Below are positions 25,136 to 33,090 of a stretch of 50,964 bases of DNA, in pieces; position 1 is the first letter of the stretch, and every line of letters begins with the position of its first letter. This DNA comes from Hungatella sp. (GTDB lineage: Bacteria > Bacillota > Clostridia > Lachnospirales > Lachnospiraceae), in NCBI GenBank assembly GCA_022795805.1, contig JAAWHK010000007.1, positions 1 to 50,964 on the forward strand. The letters are read 5' to 3'. Both the position numbers and the translations under genes were made by a program. The notes beneath the pieces were generated by a model. The model saw nothing but the letters and a program-made list of their open reading frames with translations. It did not search any database and was not told the DNA's origin.

Positions 25136-26521
25136 CTACAGAGCCGAATCTTCTTTCAATCTTTCCCGGCAGATTTCAATTACCCTCTCCATTGCCGGCC
25201 GGCCGGGTCCTCCCAACGTAACCCTCTTCTCCACGCAGGTCTTCATGCTGATGCATTCGTATATATCGTCCTCAAACACCGGACTGACTGCCTTAAATTC
25301 CTCCAGCGTCATATCGTCCAGCGCCATATCCTTCTCAATACAGTACAGCACCAGCCGGCCCACGATCCCGTGAGCATCCCGGAACGGCACCCCGTGATTG
25401 ACCAGATAATCCGCCGCGTCGGTGGCGTTGGTAAAACCGTTTTTCGCGCTGGCCTCCATCACATCTTTCCTGAAACTCATGGAAGCGATCATCCCAGTAA
25501 AAAGTGCCAGGCATCCCTTCACCGTATCAATGGCGTCAAAGGTCAGCTCCTTGTCCTCCTGCATATCCTTATCGTAAGCCAGAGGAATCCCTTTCATGGT
25601 CGTAAGCATGGACACAAGCGCACCGTAAACCCGTCCCGTCTTACCTCTCACCAGCTCCGCGATATCCGGATTCTTCTTCTGCGGCATAATGCTGCTTCCC
25701 GTGCTGTAGGCGTCATCCAGTTCCACAAACCGATACTCATTGCTGTTCCAGATGATGACTTCCTCGCTGAACCGGCTTAAGTGCATGGAAATTAACGACA
25801 GCGCGCTTAAAAGTTCAATGACGTAATCCCGATCTGACACGGAGTCCATGCTGTTGAGGGTTGGACCGTCAAACCCCAGAAGGCCGGACGTATAATCCCT
25901 GTCCAGAGGATAGGTGGTTCCCGCCAGAGCCCCGGAACCTAATGGACAGTAATTCATCCTTGCTCTGATATCCCGAAGGCGTGTTCTGTCCCTGTAGAAC
26001 ATCTCAAAATAGGCTCCCATATGATGGGCCAGGGTCACCGGCTGCGCCTTCTGCAGATGGGTAAAGCCCGGCATATATGTGTCAAGATTCTCCTCCATAA
26101 TCTTGAGTATCTCTTTCATAAGCGCCATCACCAGCGTATCAATCTCATCGATCTCATCGCGGCAGTACAGCTTCATATCCAAAGCCACCTGATCATTGCG
26201 GCTTCTTCCCGTGTGAAGGCGTTTGCCCGCGTCGCCGATGCGCTCAGTGAGTTTTGCCTCCACGAAGGAGTGGATATCCTCGTGCTCATTGGTGAACACA
26301 AGACTTCCTGATTCCAGGTCTCCAAGGATTCCCCTCAGTCCCCCTGTGATCGCCTCCTGATCCTCCTCCGACACGATTCCCTGTCTGGCCAGCATGGACA
26401 CGTGAGCGATGCTGCCCTCTATGTCATGGCGGTAAAGTTTGCGGTCAAACGACAGAGACTCATTAAAATTGTGAACCAGCTGGTTCTCCTCTTTTGTGAA
26501 GCGTCCGCCCCAAAGTTTCAT
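25136..26521 (-). CDS. argH: argininosuccinate lyase
   Basis: ArgH cleaves argininosuccinate to arginine and fumarate. The 461 residues carry the superfamily signature SSIMPQKKNPD (about 277-287) with the catalytic Ser in the flexible loop, plus HTGRSRNDQVA near residue 105. The ATG overlaps the YfhO stop in an ATGA junction, so argH is translationally coupled to a membrane glycosyltransferase-like gene at the end of the polysaccharide transcript; argG is not nearby. The protein appears complete. Confidence 0.97.
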   Translation of the reverse strand: MKLWGGRFTKEENQLVHNFNESLSFDRKLYRHDIEGSIAHVSMLARQGIVSEEDQEAITGGLRGILGDLESGSLVFTNEHEDIHSFVEAKLTERIGDAGKRLHTGRSRNDQVALDMKLYCRDEIDEIDTLVMALMKEILKIMEENLDTYMPGFTHLQKAQPVTLAHHMGAYFEMFYRDRTRLRDIRARMNYCPLGSGALAGTTYPLDRDYTSGLLGFDGPTLNSMDSVSDRDYVIELLSALSLISMHLSRFSEEVIIWNSNEYRFVELDDAYSTGSSIMPQKKNPDIAELVRGKTGRVYGALVSMLTTMKGIPLAYDKDMQEDKELTFDAIDTVKGCLALFTGMIASMSFRKDVMEASAKNGFTNATDAADYLVNHGVPFRDAHGIVGRLVLYCIEKDMALDDMTLEEFKAVSPVFEDDIYECISMKTCVEKRVTLGGPGRPAMERVIEICRERLKEDSAL

Positions 26522-29220
26522 ATATCTGTTCTCCTCTCTCCTCTTTGATTTTCAGAAGTGTTCTTCATTCGCTCCCTCTTTCTGCGCATTTCCATAAAAG
26601 CCATGGCCGCAAGGCACAGGACACATATACCGCTGATTCCAAGCCCCAGTCTCAGCCCCTGGGGTTCATAGGAAAGGGCCACCGTGTGTTTTCCCTGAGA
26701 CAGTTCAATCCCAAGAAACGTATCAAAAATCTTGTATGACTCCTGCCGGATCCCGTCCACGGTTACCTTCCAGCCTTTGTCATAGGGCACGCTGGTAAAC
26801 AGTACTCCCGCCTGACCCGCATCCACTTCCCCTTCCAGCCGTGTATCCACCCACCTGGTTATGCGCAGGGGGTAGCGGTTTAAAATATCATAAACCGATC
26901 CAAGTCCCTCGTTGGAGAATCGGTACACCCGGGCCCCCAGGCTCTCTTCATCCTCCTCATTGGTAATCAGGATCTCCACATCCGGTTGACAGATTCCCAG
27001 CTCCAGGAAGAATCCACGGTTGATATTTTTAAACGTCTGCGTCTCTTCCCCTATTTTGACCTTGACCTCTTTCACCTTTTTGTTTGAAATGTATGCGTAG
27101 TAATCCCCCTGCTGCCCGGGCGTCACCCGAAATGTCGTGCCGCTGTTGTCTCCGCCGGCGTCGATGAGCACCCTATCCGCTCCGATGACATCGCACAGAT
27201 TGTTCTGAACCTCCGCCGGATTCCCCAGGTCTCTCTGCCAGTCCGTCTCCAGATCCGGCGACACCATAAATCCCACCGGCAGCGTGGCGAGACGGTGATA
27301 CAGCCATGTATCTCCGCTTCTGTCCATCAGTTCCAGCATCTCGTTGTCTTCCTGCTCAGAGGAATACAGACCGTATTTCACGGAGAAGAGAGAGTCTGCC
27401 AGGGGGGTGCTTCCGGTGATGCTGTAGGCATTTGTATTTCCCTCGCATCCGATGTCCTTGAAAAATTCCGTCAGATCCGCGTTGGCTGTGGACGAAAACA
27501 GGGATACTGACGGAAAATTCATCCATGCCCCGTCATTCTTTGTCTTCCTGGTCACTTTCTCAATCCGGTAAAATGTGTCGCTGGGGATCAGGGATTCCGC
27601 CAGCTTCCTTACGTCTTCATTGTCCTTGACGTAGCTGGTCCTGCTTGTGGTGGTCACGCTGGTCACCGTCGTGTTTACCGCCGCCTCAACCGATACCAGC
27701 ACAAGGGCCAGAGCCATCACCCCGCCGTATCCCGCCTTTTTCTTTTTATAAAGGTAGAGAATGCCTCCGTACAGAGCCAGAAACAGTATGGCCGTATAGT
27801 ATGTGTAGAATTCAAAGTGTTCCTGCTCTACCAGCTTTTCCGCCAGAACCACGAATATCACCGCTCCCCAGAAAGAGATAACCACATGTTTCCAGGAAGT
27901 TCTGTACAGGTTGATATACGCCCGATAGCAGATCACAAGCATCAGGAAGATGTAGATAAACGATTGCCGGCATGGGAGACTGTTGGGAAAATGAAATCCA
28001 TGCCACACAAAATTCAGCGTGTTAACCGAAAAACTGGCAAAAAACAGAAGCAGAAGTCCGCAGTACACTGCCTTCTCCTTTAATTTAATCTGCCTGCATC
28101 CCAGATACAGCAGAAAGAACATGAGCACCGCCACGCCGCAGTATACATTGGGCCAGTGTTCAAGCCCTATCTCCGTGTCCACAATTCCCAGATGTCTGGC
28201 AAACATATCAAAGATGGAGAAATAGGAACTGACCGTCCTGGGAAAATCCGTGTCCGCCGAGGCAGTCGCCTGAAGGGCATATATCTCCGGAAGCAGCACC
28301 CCCGCAGCCAGTCCGCCGGCCAAAAGGGAGTACACCGTAAACTGCCGAATGTGAATCATGTAATCCCTTGCCCGCTTTCCCCTGCCTGTATCCAGTATCA
28401 GAAGACTGCCGAAATAGATCACCATAAAAATACAGATCATGATGGAAATATAATAATTGGAGAGAATGCTGGCGCCGAGTGCCGCGCAGTACAGCATCCC
28501 CTTTTTCTTTCTCACCAGCCGCTCCAGCCCCAGCATTATGACGGGAAACAGTATGATGCAGTCCAGCCACATGATGTTCCAGCTGTAGGCTGCCATGTAT
28601 CCGGACAATCCATAGAAAATCCCGAAAAGTCCCGCGCCAAAGTCGTCACTGTGACAGTGCTTTCTCAGATACCACGCAAAGGTCATCCCTGCCAGCCCAG
28701 TCTTCAGAACAATCCCGTACGTCATAAACTCGATGACCAGGCCTTTGGGGCACAGAAGCAGAAGCCAGTTAAAAGGACTGGCCAGATAGTATGCATACAG
28801 GGCGGAAAAATTGACCCCCATGCCTATATCCCAACTGTAAAGCAGGCTGCCGCCCTGGGTCAGCTTGTACTGGAACTCCGAGAAAAAGGGAGCGTATTGA
28901 TGATACATATCTGTCCTGAGAAAACTTTCCTCCCCGAAGGGAAAGATCCCCCTCTGGACAAAAATAATAATCATCACTGCCACCGGCACGCAAAAAGCAG
29001 CCCACAGTCCGTCGGAAGGCCTGAAATATCCCTCCATGGCGGCTGCCGGCTTTCTGAACCAATCGCCTTTCTGTTTTCTTCTGCTCTTTCTGGGGCGGCC
29101 GCCATACGTTCTCCCTTCGTCCGCCGGCTCATCCTCCGGCACTTCCGCTGCCGGCTCCAGGCGTCCGTCCAGCAGATGCTCCAGCTCCTCAGACACTCTC
29201 TTTATATCCTCATTCTCCAT
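26518..29220 (-). CDS. YfhO family membrane glycosyltransferase-like protein
   Basis: A 900-residue polytopic membrane protein. The first 90 residues are charged and cytosolic, then about twelve hydrophobic helices follow to residue 560, then a large extracytosolic domain (about 570-860) with a VTVDG strand, a final helix and a basic tail. The acidic loop just after the first helix (RTDMYHQY) and the overall plan match YfhO (GT-C fold), used in wall or lipoteichoic acid glycosylation with GtrA-type flippases. It overlaps the gtrA end by 11 bases, which supports that partnership. The substrate is unknown. Confidence 0.85.
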   Translation of the reverse strand: MENEDIKRVSEELEHLLDGRLEPAAEVPEDEPADEGRTYGGRPRKSRRKQKGDWFRKPAAAMEGYFRPSDGLWAAFCVPVAVMIIIFVQRGIFPFGEESFLRTDMYHQYAPFFSEFQYKLTQGGSLLYSWDIGMGVNFSALYAYYLASPFNWLLLLCPKGLVIEFMTYGIVLKTGLAGMTFAWYLRKHCHSDDFGAGLFGIFYGLSGYMAAYSWNIMWLDCIILFPVIMLGLERLVRKKKGMLYCAALGASILSNYYISIMICIFMVIYFGSLLILDTGRGKRARDYMIHIRQFTVYSLLAGGLAAGVLLPEIYALQATASADTDFPRTVSSYFSIFDMFARHLGIVDTEIGLEHWPNVYCGVAVLMFFLLYLGCRQIKLKEKAVYCGLLLLFFASFSVNTLNFVWHGFHFPNSLPCRQSFIYIFLMLVICYRAYINLYRTSWKHVVISFWGAVIFVVLAEKLVEQEHFEFYTYYTAILFLALYGGILYLYKKKKAGYGGVMALALVLVSVEAAVNTTVTSVTTTSRTSYVKDNEDVRKLAESLIPSDTFYRIEKVTRKTKNDGAWMNFPSVSLFSSTANADLTEFFKDIGCEGNTNAYSITGSTPLADSLFSVKYGLYSSEQEDNEMLELMDRSGDTWLYHRLATLPVGFMVSPDLETDWQRDLGNPAEVQNNLCDVIGADRVLIDAGGDNSGTTFRVTPGQQGDYYAYISNKKVKEVKVKIGEETQTFKNINRGFFLELGICQPDVEILITNEEDEESLGARVYRFSNEGLGSVYDILNRYPLRITRWVDTRLEGEVDAGQAGVLFTSVPYDKGWKVTVDGIRQESYKIFDTFLGIELSQGKHTVALSYEPQGLRLGLGISGICVLCLAAMAFMEMRRKRERMKNTSENQRGERRTDI

Positions 29221-29647
29221 CTCGGCTTCTCCCGTCCCCGGTTTTTTTAAAAATAAACAGCTTGCTGGGAATATAATTCAGCACCATAGAAGCTCCTGAC
29301 ACGATAAGTTTTCCAAAAAACTCATTCCAGTGAAGCATCCCCACCATAATAATCATGCCTGCCATCGTTATCAGAAACGTCGCCACACGGCAGGCGGCAA
29401 AGGATACAAATTCTTTCCACATCTGCTTCGGCTTCACCTCAAAACTTTGAAAAACCCAGAACTTGTTGCTCACAAAAGCAAACAGTACGGCCGCTGCCCA
29501 GCTCACCGCCGTGGACACCTGGTATTCCGCTCCCATATGCCACAGAATCCGGTGCGTAATCCAGTCCACCGCCGTGGTGAGAACACCGCAGATAATGTAG
29601 GTAACGCTCTCCCGGCTGCGCAGACTGCCCCATATATTTGAAATCAT
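29210..29647 (-). CDS. GtrA family membrane protein
   Basis: A 145-residue protein with four hydrophobic helices and the GtrA signature FVSNKFWVF (about 57-65). GtrA proteins are thought to flip undecaprenyl-linked sugars or act as accessories to membrane glycosyltransferases such as YfhO, which follows directly. GGGAGCAGGA precedes the ATG. A hairpin at 29676-29712 separates it from the upstream Wzz gene. Confidence 0.87.
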   Translation of the reverse strand: MISNIWGSLRSRESVTYIICGVLTTAVDWITHRILWHMGAEYQVSTAVSWAAAVLFAFVSNKFWVFQSFEVKPKQMWKEFVSFAACRVATFLITMAGMIIMVGMLHWNEFFGKLIVSGASMVLNYIPSKLFIFKKTGDGRSRDGE

Positions 29648-29675
29648 GTTCCTGCTCCCGTATACAATGTTTAAT

Positions 29676-29712
29676 AAGAGCTGTGGCGGTGTTTCTTCTC
29701 CACAGCTCTCTT
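29676..29712 (-). terminator. hairpin between wzz-like gene and gtrA
   Basis: AGAGCTGTGG and CCACAGCTCT pair around a 13-base loop. The tail on the minus strand is only TTATT, so it may be a weak terminator that reduces gtrA-yfhO-argH transcription or a messenger stabiliser. The better T-run is on the plus strand, where no gene ends. Confidence 0.5.
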
Positions 29713-29726
29713 ATTTTTCTGTGCAA

Positions 29727-31169
29727 TCACTCAAATACTATGCATCCTACCACAAGCTTCTGCAGGTCGCTGGCCTTCTCTATCTCCTGCTCCACATCGC
29801 TGTACAGCGACTTCCCGCACTGTTCGATAAGGATCACCCCGTCACATTCCGGCAGTTTCTTCAGCCCTCTGGCATCCTTTAAAAGATTCCCTCCTGTCAT
29901 CACCTTTATGCCGGGAAGCCTGGAGGACAGCTGGGATACAGCCTCGTCGATATGCGGCTCCGCCGCGCTGCCTATTACCAGCAGGGACCTGGCACCCTCC
30001 ATGTAGTTGCATATATTGGCGGAGATCAGTCCATACTCTTCATCCTCATTATCGCCGGATGCGCGCCCTTCTAAACCGTTGAGCCACTTATCGATCCTGC
30101 CTGCCTTTCCTCCGGCTAAAGGCAGCCTTCCCAGTATCTTTATCTTAAACCGATACTTTAACTCTTTGGCCGAATAAACCTTGTCGCTCATGACAAAGCC
30201 GATGCAGACAAAGAACACGGCCATGAAGGCTCCCAGCACGCCGCCGATGACCCCGTACTTTATTCCGCTGCTGACGGGATTGGCCTGCGCCTCGGGGCTC
30301 TTTATGTCTTCCAGCTCCTTCTTTTTCTCTTCCAGACTTGCATTCAGCCGGTTCAGCCTGTCCCGCTCCCCGCTCTGCTGGTCCGCCAGAGACAGATCAA
30401 CTTTGGAGCTGACGCTGTTGCTGATCTCTTTTACCGTATGCAAAGCGATGCCCGATCGGATCCGATCCTGAAACAGCTCCATACCGTCCAGAAGCTGTGT
30501 AAGAAGTTTCCTGGCCTCCTCCTCATCCTTATGCCTTACCTGAATTGTCAGCAGATTATCCTGCATGATATAGTGATTATCTTTCTGGTTGCGGATCGTA
30601 AATCCGTTATCCCTATTCTGTACGGTCATAAGATCATCCAGACGGTAATAGTCATCCAGACCGATGGTTACGGTTATAAGCTCCTGAAGATACCGCTCCT
30701 CCATGCCCATATCGGCCCCTATCTCTGACAGGAGTTCCCCGCTGGTCAGAGCCGACTGGTATGCCCTCATAACCGTGGCCGTAAGATTATCCGTCCCGTA
30801 TTCGCTGTCCCCGCTTTTATCAGTCTCCACAAAAAGCTCAGCTTTTGCCTCCCATACATCGTAGGGGCTCGTATTCATCAGGATGGAATCCTCCACGTAC
30901 TTCTGCTGATTAACAATGTCGCTGGTCAGATTATCGATCTCCCTGTTGCAGATCTCCAGCTTCTGTTCATACTCCTCCAGGGCCGCTGCATAGCTGTCGT
31001 CCTCATCCCCGGCGCTATTCAGGCTTCTCTGTGCGGACACAGCCTTAAATCCGCCCAGAAGCAGCGCCAGCACCACTGCCGCCGCCAAAATCGGCCTCCA
31101 CTTGCGCAGAACTGCGAACATAAGCTCTTTCAGATCTATCTCCCGCTCGTATGTATTCTCATAGTCCAT
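29727..31169 (-). CDS. Wzz chain-length regulator fused to a degenerate BY-kinase domain
   Basis: A 480-residue membrane protein. Transmembrane helix 1 (about 27-47) and helix 2 (about 305-330) bracket an extracytosolic coiled-coil region, the Wzz/YveK plan. After the second helix, residues about 375-480 resemble the CpsD/YveL tyrosine kinase: EYGLISANI corresponds to EAYR-x-LRTNI, SLLVIGSAAE to the strand before the P-loop, and DGVILIEQCGK to the Walker B strand. The P-loop GKST is replaced by HIDEA, so it cannot bind ATP in the usual way, and no Tyr cluster ends the protein. Such a pseudo-kinase may only scaffold chain-length control. No intact kinase gene is in the window. Confidence 0.85.
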   Translation of the reverse strand: MDYENTYEREIDLKELMFAVLRKWRPILAAAVVLALLLGGFKAVSAQRSLNSAGDEDDSYAAALEEYEQKLEICNREIDNLTSDIVNQQKYVEDSILMNTSPYDVWEAKAELFVETDKSGDSEYGTDNLTATVMRAYQSALTSGELLSEIGADMGMEERYLQELITVTIGLDDYYRLDDLMTVQNRDNGFTIRNQKDNHYIMQDNLLTIQVRHKDEEEARKLLTQLLDGMELFQDRIRSGIALHTVKEISNSVSSKVDLSLADQQSGERDRLNRLNASLEEKKKELEDIKSPEAQANPVSSGIKYGVIGGVLGAFMAVFFVCIGFVMSDKVYSAKELKYRFKIKILGRLPLAGGKAGRIDKWLNGLEGRASGDNEDEEYGLISANICNYMEGARSLLVIGSAAEPHIDEAVSQLSSRLPGIKVMTGGNLLKDARGLKKLPECDGVILIEQCGKSLYSDVEQEIEKASDLQKLVVGCIVFE

Positions 31170-31232
31170 AGTTCTTATCTCCTCTGCATTTTACTTTCAC
31201 AAAGCCCTCTGCACACATCAGCAGGCTTTCCC

Positions 31233-31241
31233 ATTATACCA
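31233..31241 (-). promoter_or_regulatory. extended -10 promoter for the wzz-like gene
   Basis: TGGTATAAT is a strong extended -10 on the minus strand, with no convincing -35. The predicted 5' end falls in a hairpin at 31201-31229 (aaagcc and ggcttt arms), which would cap the messenger. It gives the wzz-gtrA-yfhO-argH genes a start separate from the recombinase. Confidence 0.6.
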
Positions 31242-31295
31242 CAGTTTTTTCTATAATGTATTACTTTTATATTATTTTTTCAAATTTCTCCGCCG

Positions 31296-32249
31296 TCAAA
31301 CCATGCGGTTCATGTACGACTTCTTCTGCTCCATATTGCTGTGCACATAGATATCCATGGTGATCTTCACGGACGAGTGCCCCAGAATCTCCGACAGCGC
31401 CTTGCTGTCAAATCCGTTTTCGATCCACCTGGAGGCAAATGCGTGGCGGAGCGCGTGAATATTGATTTCCGGAATGCTTCGTCTTCTGAGAAGATTCTTA
31501 AACCGTCTCTGAACTCCTCTGGGCTCCATGCATCTAACCGTTCCGCTTATGATGTAACAGGCTCCGTCCCTCTTGTATCTCAGCATTTTTAAAATAAGAA
31601 AATCCGGAAGAGGTATCTCCCGGAGCGATGTCCCCGTTTTTGGGGTTCCTATGTATACGATTGTCCTGGGCAGACTCTCCTCTGTGTCGGATTTCAGGGG
31701 TCTGCACACGCCTCGGCTCATCTCCGGATTGCGGATCCTGGATACCGTGCGGTTAATCTGCAGCGTTCCGCTGGTCCAGTTTACATCCTTCCACTGAAGC
31801 CCGCACAGTTCTCCCACCCGAATCCCCGTACAGATCGAAATCAGCAGCCCCAGCTCAAACACATCATCCGATTCCTCCAGATACCGCAGCAGCCTGGCCG
31901 AATCCTCCTGCTCAAACATCTTTGTACTTGACCTTTTGTATCTGGGTATATGGTAGCGGAGTCTCTCCCCCGGCTCTATCCCCATATCCTCCCCCATCTG
32001 AATGATCCCTTTCAGCAAAAACATGATCAGTCTCATCGTGTTCCAGGATAAATCCTGATCCTGCTTTTCCTGTAAAAACCGGTCCAGCACCTCATTGCTC
32101 AGCTTCGCCACCAGGTGCGCCCCCAATTCCGGCAGAATGTGCTTCTCTATCATGGTAGTATAGACTCCGTATGTGGAGGGTTTTACCTGATAGCGGACAG
32201 TGTCCGCCCACTGAACACACAGTTCCGAAAGCTTCTTTTCGTTTGTCAT
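31296..32249 (-). CDS. orphan tyrosine recombinase in polysaccharide locus
   Basis: A site-specific recombinase of 317 residues. The ATG at 32249 follows AAGGAG by eight bases. Residues about 10-100 are a SAM-like core-binding domain, and the catalytic domain has the Arg of TGIRVGEL, HALRH (His-x-x-Arg), GHSS and the nucleophile Tyr in DIYVHS near the C-terminus, so all active-site residues are present. There is no excisionase, relaxase or phage gene nearby and no flanking direct repeats were seen. It sits inside an exopolysaccharide operon, so it may switch expression rather than move an element. Its ribosome binding site lies in a long palindrome. Confidence 0.9.
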   Translation of the reverse strand: MTNEKKLSELCVQWADTVRYQVKPSTYGVYTTMIEKHILPELGAHLVAKLSNEVLDRFLQEKQDQDLSWNTMRLIMFLLKGIIQMGEDMGIEPGERLRYHIPRYKRSSTKMFEQEDSARLLRYLEESDDVFELGLLISICTGIRVGELCGLQWKDVNWTSGTLQINRTVSRIRNPEMSRGVCRPLKSDTEESLPRTIVYIGTPKTGTSLREIPLPDFLILKMLRYKRDGACYIISGTVRCMEPRGVQRRFKNLLRRRSIPEINIHALRHAFASRWIENGFDSKALSEILGHSSVKITMDIYVHSNMEQKKSYMNRMV

Positions 32250-32250
32250 G

Positions 32251-32300
32251 GTTCCATCTCCTTTGCTGTTTGATAGGCCTATCATAGCAAAGAGATGGAA
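32251..32300 (-). repeat. palindrome overlapping the recombinase ribosome binding site
   Basis: The arms (gttccatctc-ctttgct-gatagg and cctatc-agcaaa-gagatgg-aaac) pair over about 22 positions with small bulges, centred on AGGCCT. On the minus strand the right arm contains the AAGGAG of the recombinase. In RNA it would hide the ribosome binding site; in DNA it could be a recombinase or regulator site. Confidence 0.8.
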
Positions 32301-32315
32301 ACCACCCCTTCATAT

Positions 32316-33089
32316 TCAGCGCCGCTTTCCTGTCTCCTTCCAAATTTTTGTGTATTTTTTTAAATTTCTCACCATATAAAACGAAAAGAAGTAAACCGAC
32401 TGAGGCAGCGGCAGCCCGATATGGCGGTACACTCTCCAGTGCATTAGAGCCGCCTTCCCTTTATTGCCGGACTTGGAGGCCCCGCTGACCCGATAAATCA
32501 GAAGCGGCTCGTTGACTCCTTTTGCCGTTATCGCTTCATGCTTCAGTACCTTCAGCCATACTGCATAGTCCTCATGCATATCCCCCGGCATCATAGGGTA
32601 TCTGACCATCAGGGCCTTTTCGGCCAGGACCGAGGAGCAGGAGATGACATTCTGTTTCAGCAGCCCGCGAAATCCCACTTCCTCCGGAACCTCCATCCGA
32701 TAATCCAGCCGTTCTCCATCCTGGTCCATGAAGGCGGAACCGGTGAAAATAAGCCTGGCATCCGTCCTTTCTGCCAGCTGCACCTGCCGCTCCAGCTTCT
32801 CCCTCTCCCAGGCGTCGTCACTGTCCAGGAATGCAATCCACTCTCCCCGGGCCATGGAGACGCCCAGGTTGCGCGTCTTTGCCACCCCCAGATTCCCGTC
32901 GTTCTCCATGTACCGGATTCGCGTATCCTGTTCGGCCAGTTCCAGAACCCTCTGCCGCGTATCATCCTTCGATCTGTCGTTGAGCACAATAAGCTCCCAC
33001 TGCCGGAAACTCTGGGCCATAACGGATTCAATAGCCTGCCTGATGGTCTTCTCCGCATTGTAGGCCGGCATTATCACACTTATGAGCAT
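32316..33089 (-). CDS. glycosyltransferase family 2
   Basis: A 257-residue GT-A fold transferase that adds a sugar to a growing polysaccharide repeat unit on the cytosolic face. It begins MLISVIMPAYNAEKTI, has the nucleotide-binding LNDRSKDDT and the metal-binding DSDDAW (about residues 92-97), and a HEDYAVWLK acceptor-side motif near 170. The layout resembles TuaG-type transferases. It begins one base after the priming transferase stop and ends 66 bases before the recombinase start. Donor and acceptor are unknown. Confidence 0.9.
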   Translation of the reverse strand: MLISVIMPAYNAEKTIRQAIESVMAQSFRQWELIVLNDRSKDDTRQRVLELAEQDTRIRYMENDGNLGVAKTRNLGVSMARGEWIAFLDSDDAWEREKLERQVQLAERTDARLIFTGSAFMDQDGERLDYRMEVPEEVGFRGLLKQNVISCSSVLAEKALMVRYPMMPGDMHEDYAVWLKVLKHEAITAKGVNEPLLIYRVSGASKSGNKGKAALMHWRVYRHIGLPLPQSVYFFSFYMVRNLKKYTKIWKETGKRR

Positions 33090-33090
33090 A

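Noticed and set aside
31201-31229. Terminator after the recombinase
   Set aside because: A hairpin is present, but neither side has a T-run, and a promoter -10 box abuts it; it more likely lies at the 5' end of the wzz messenger.
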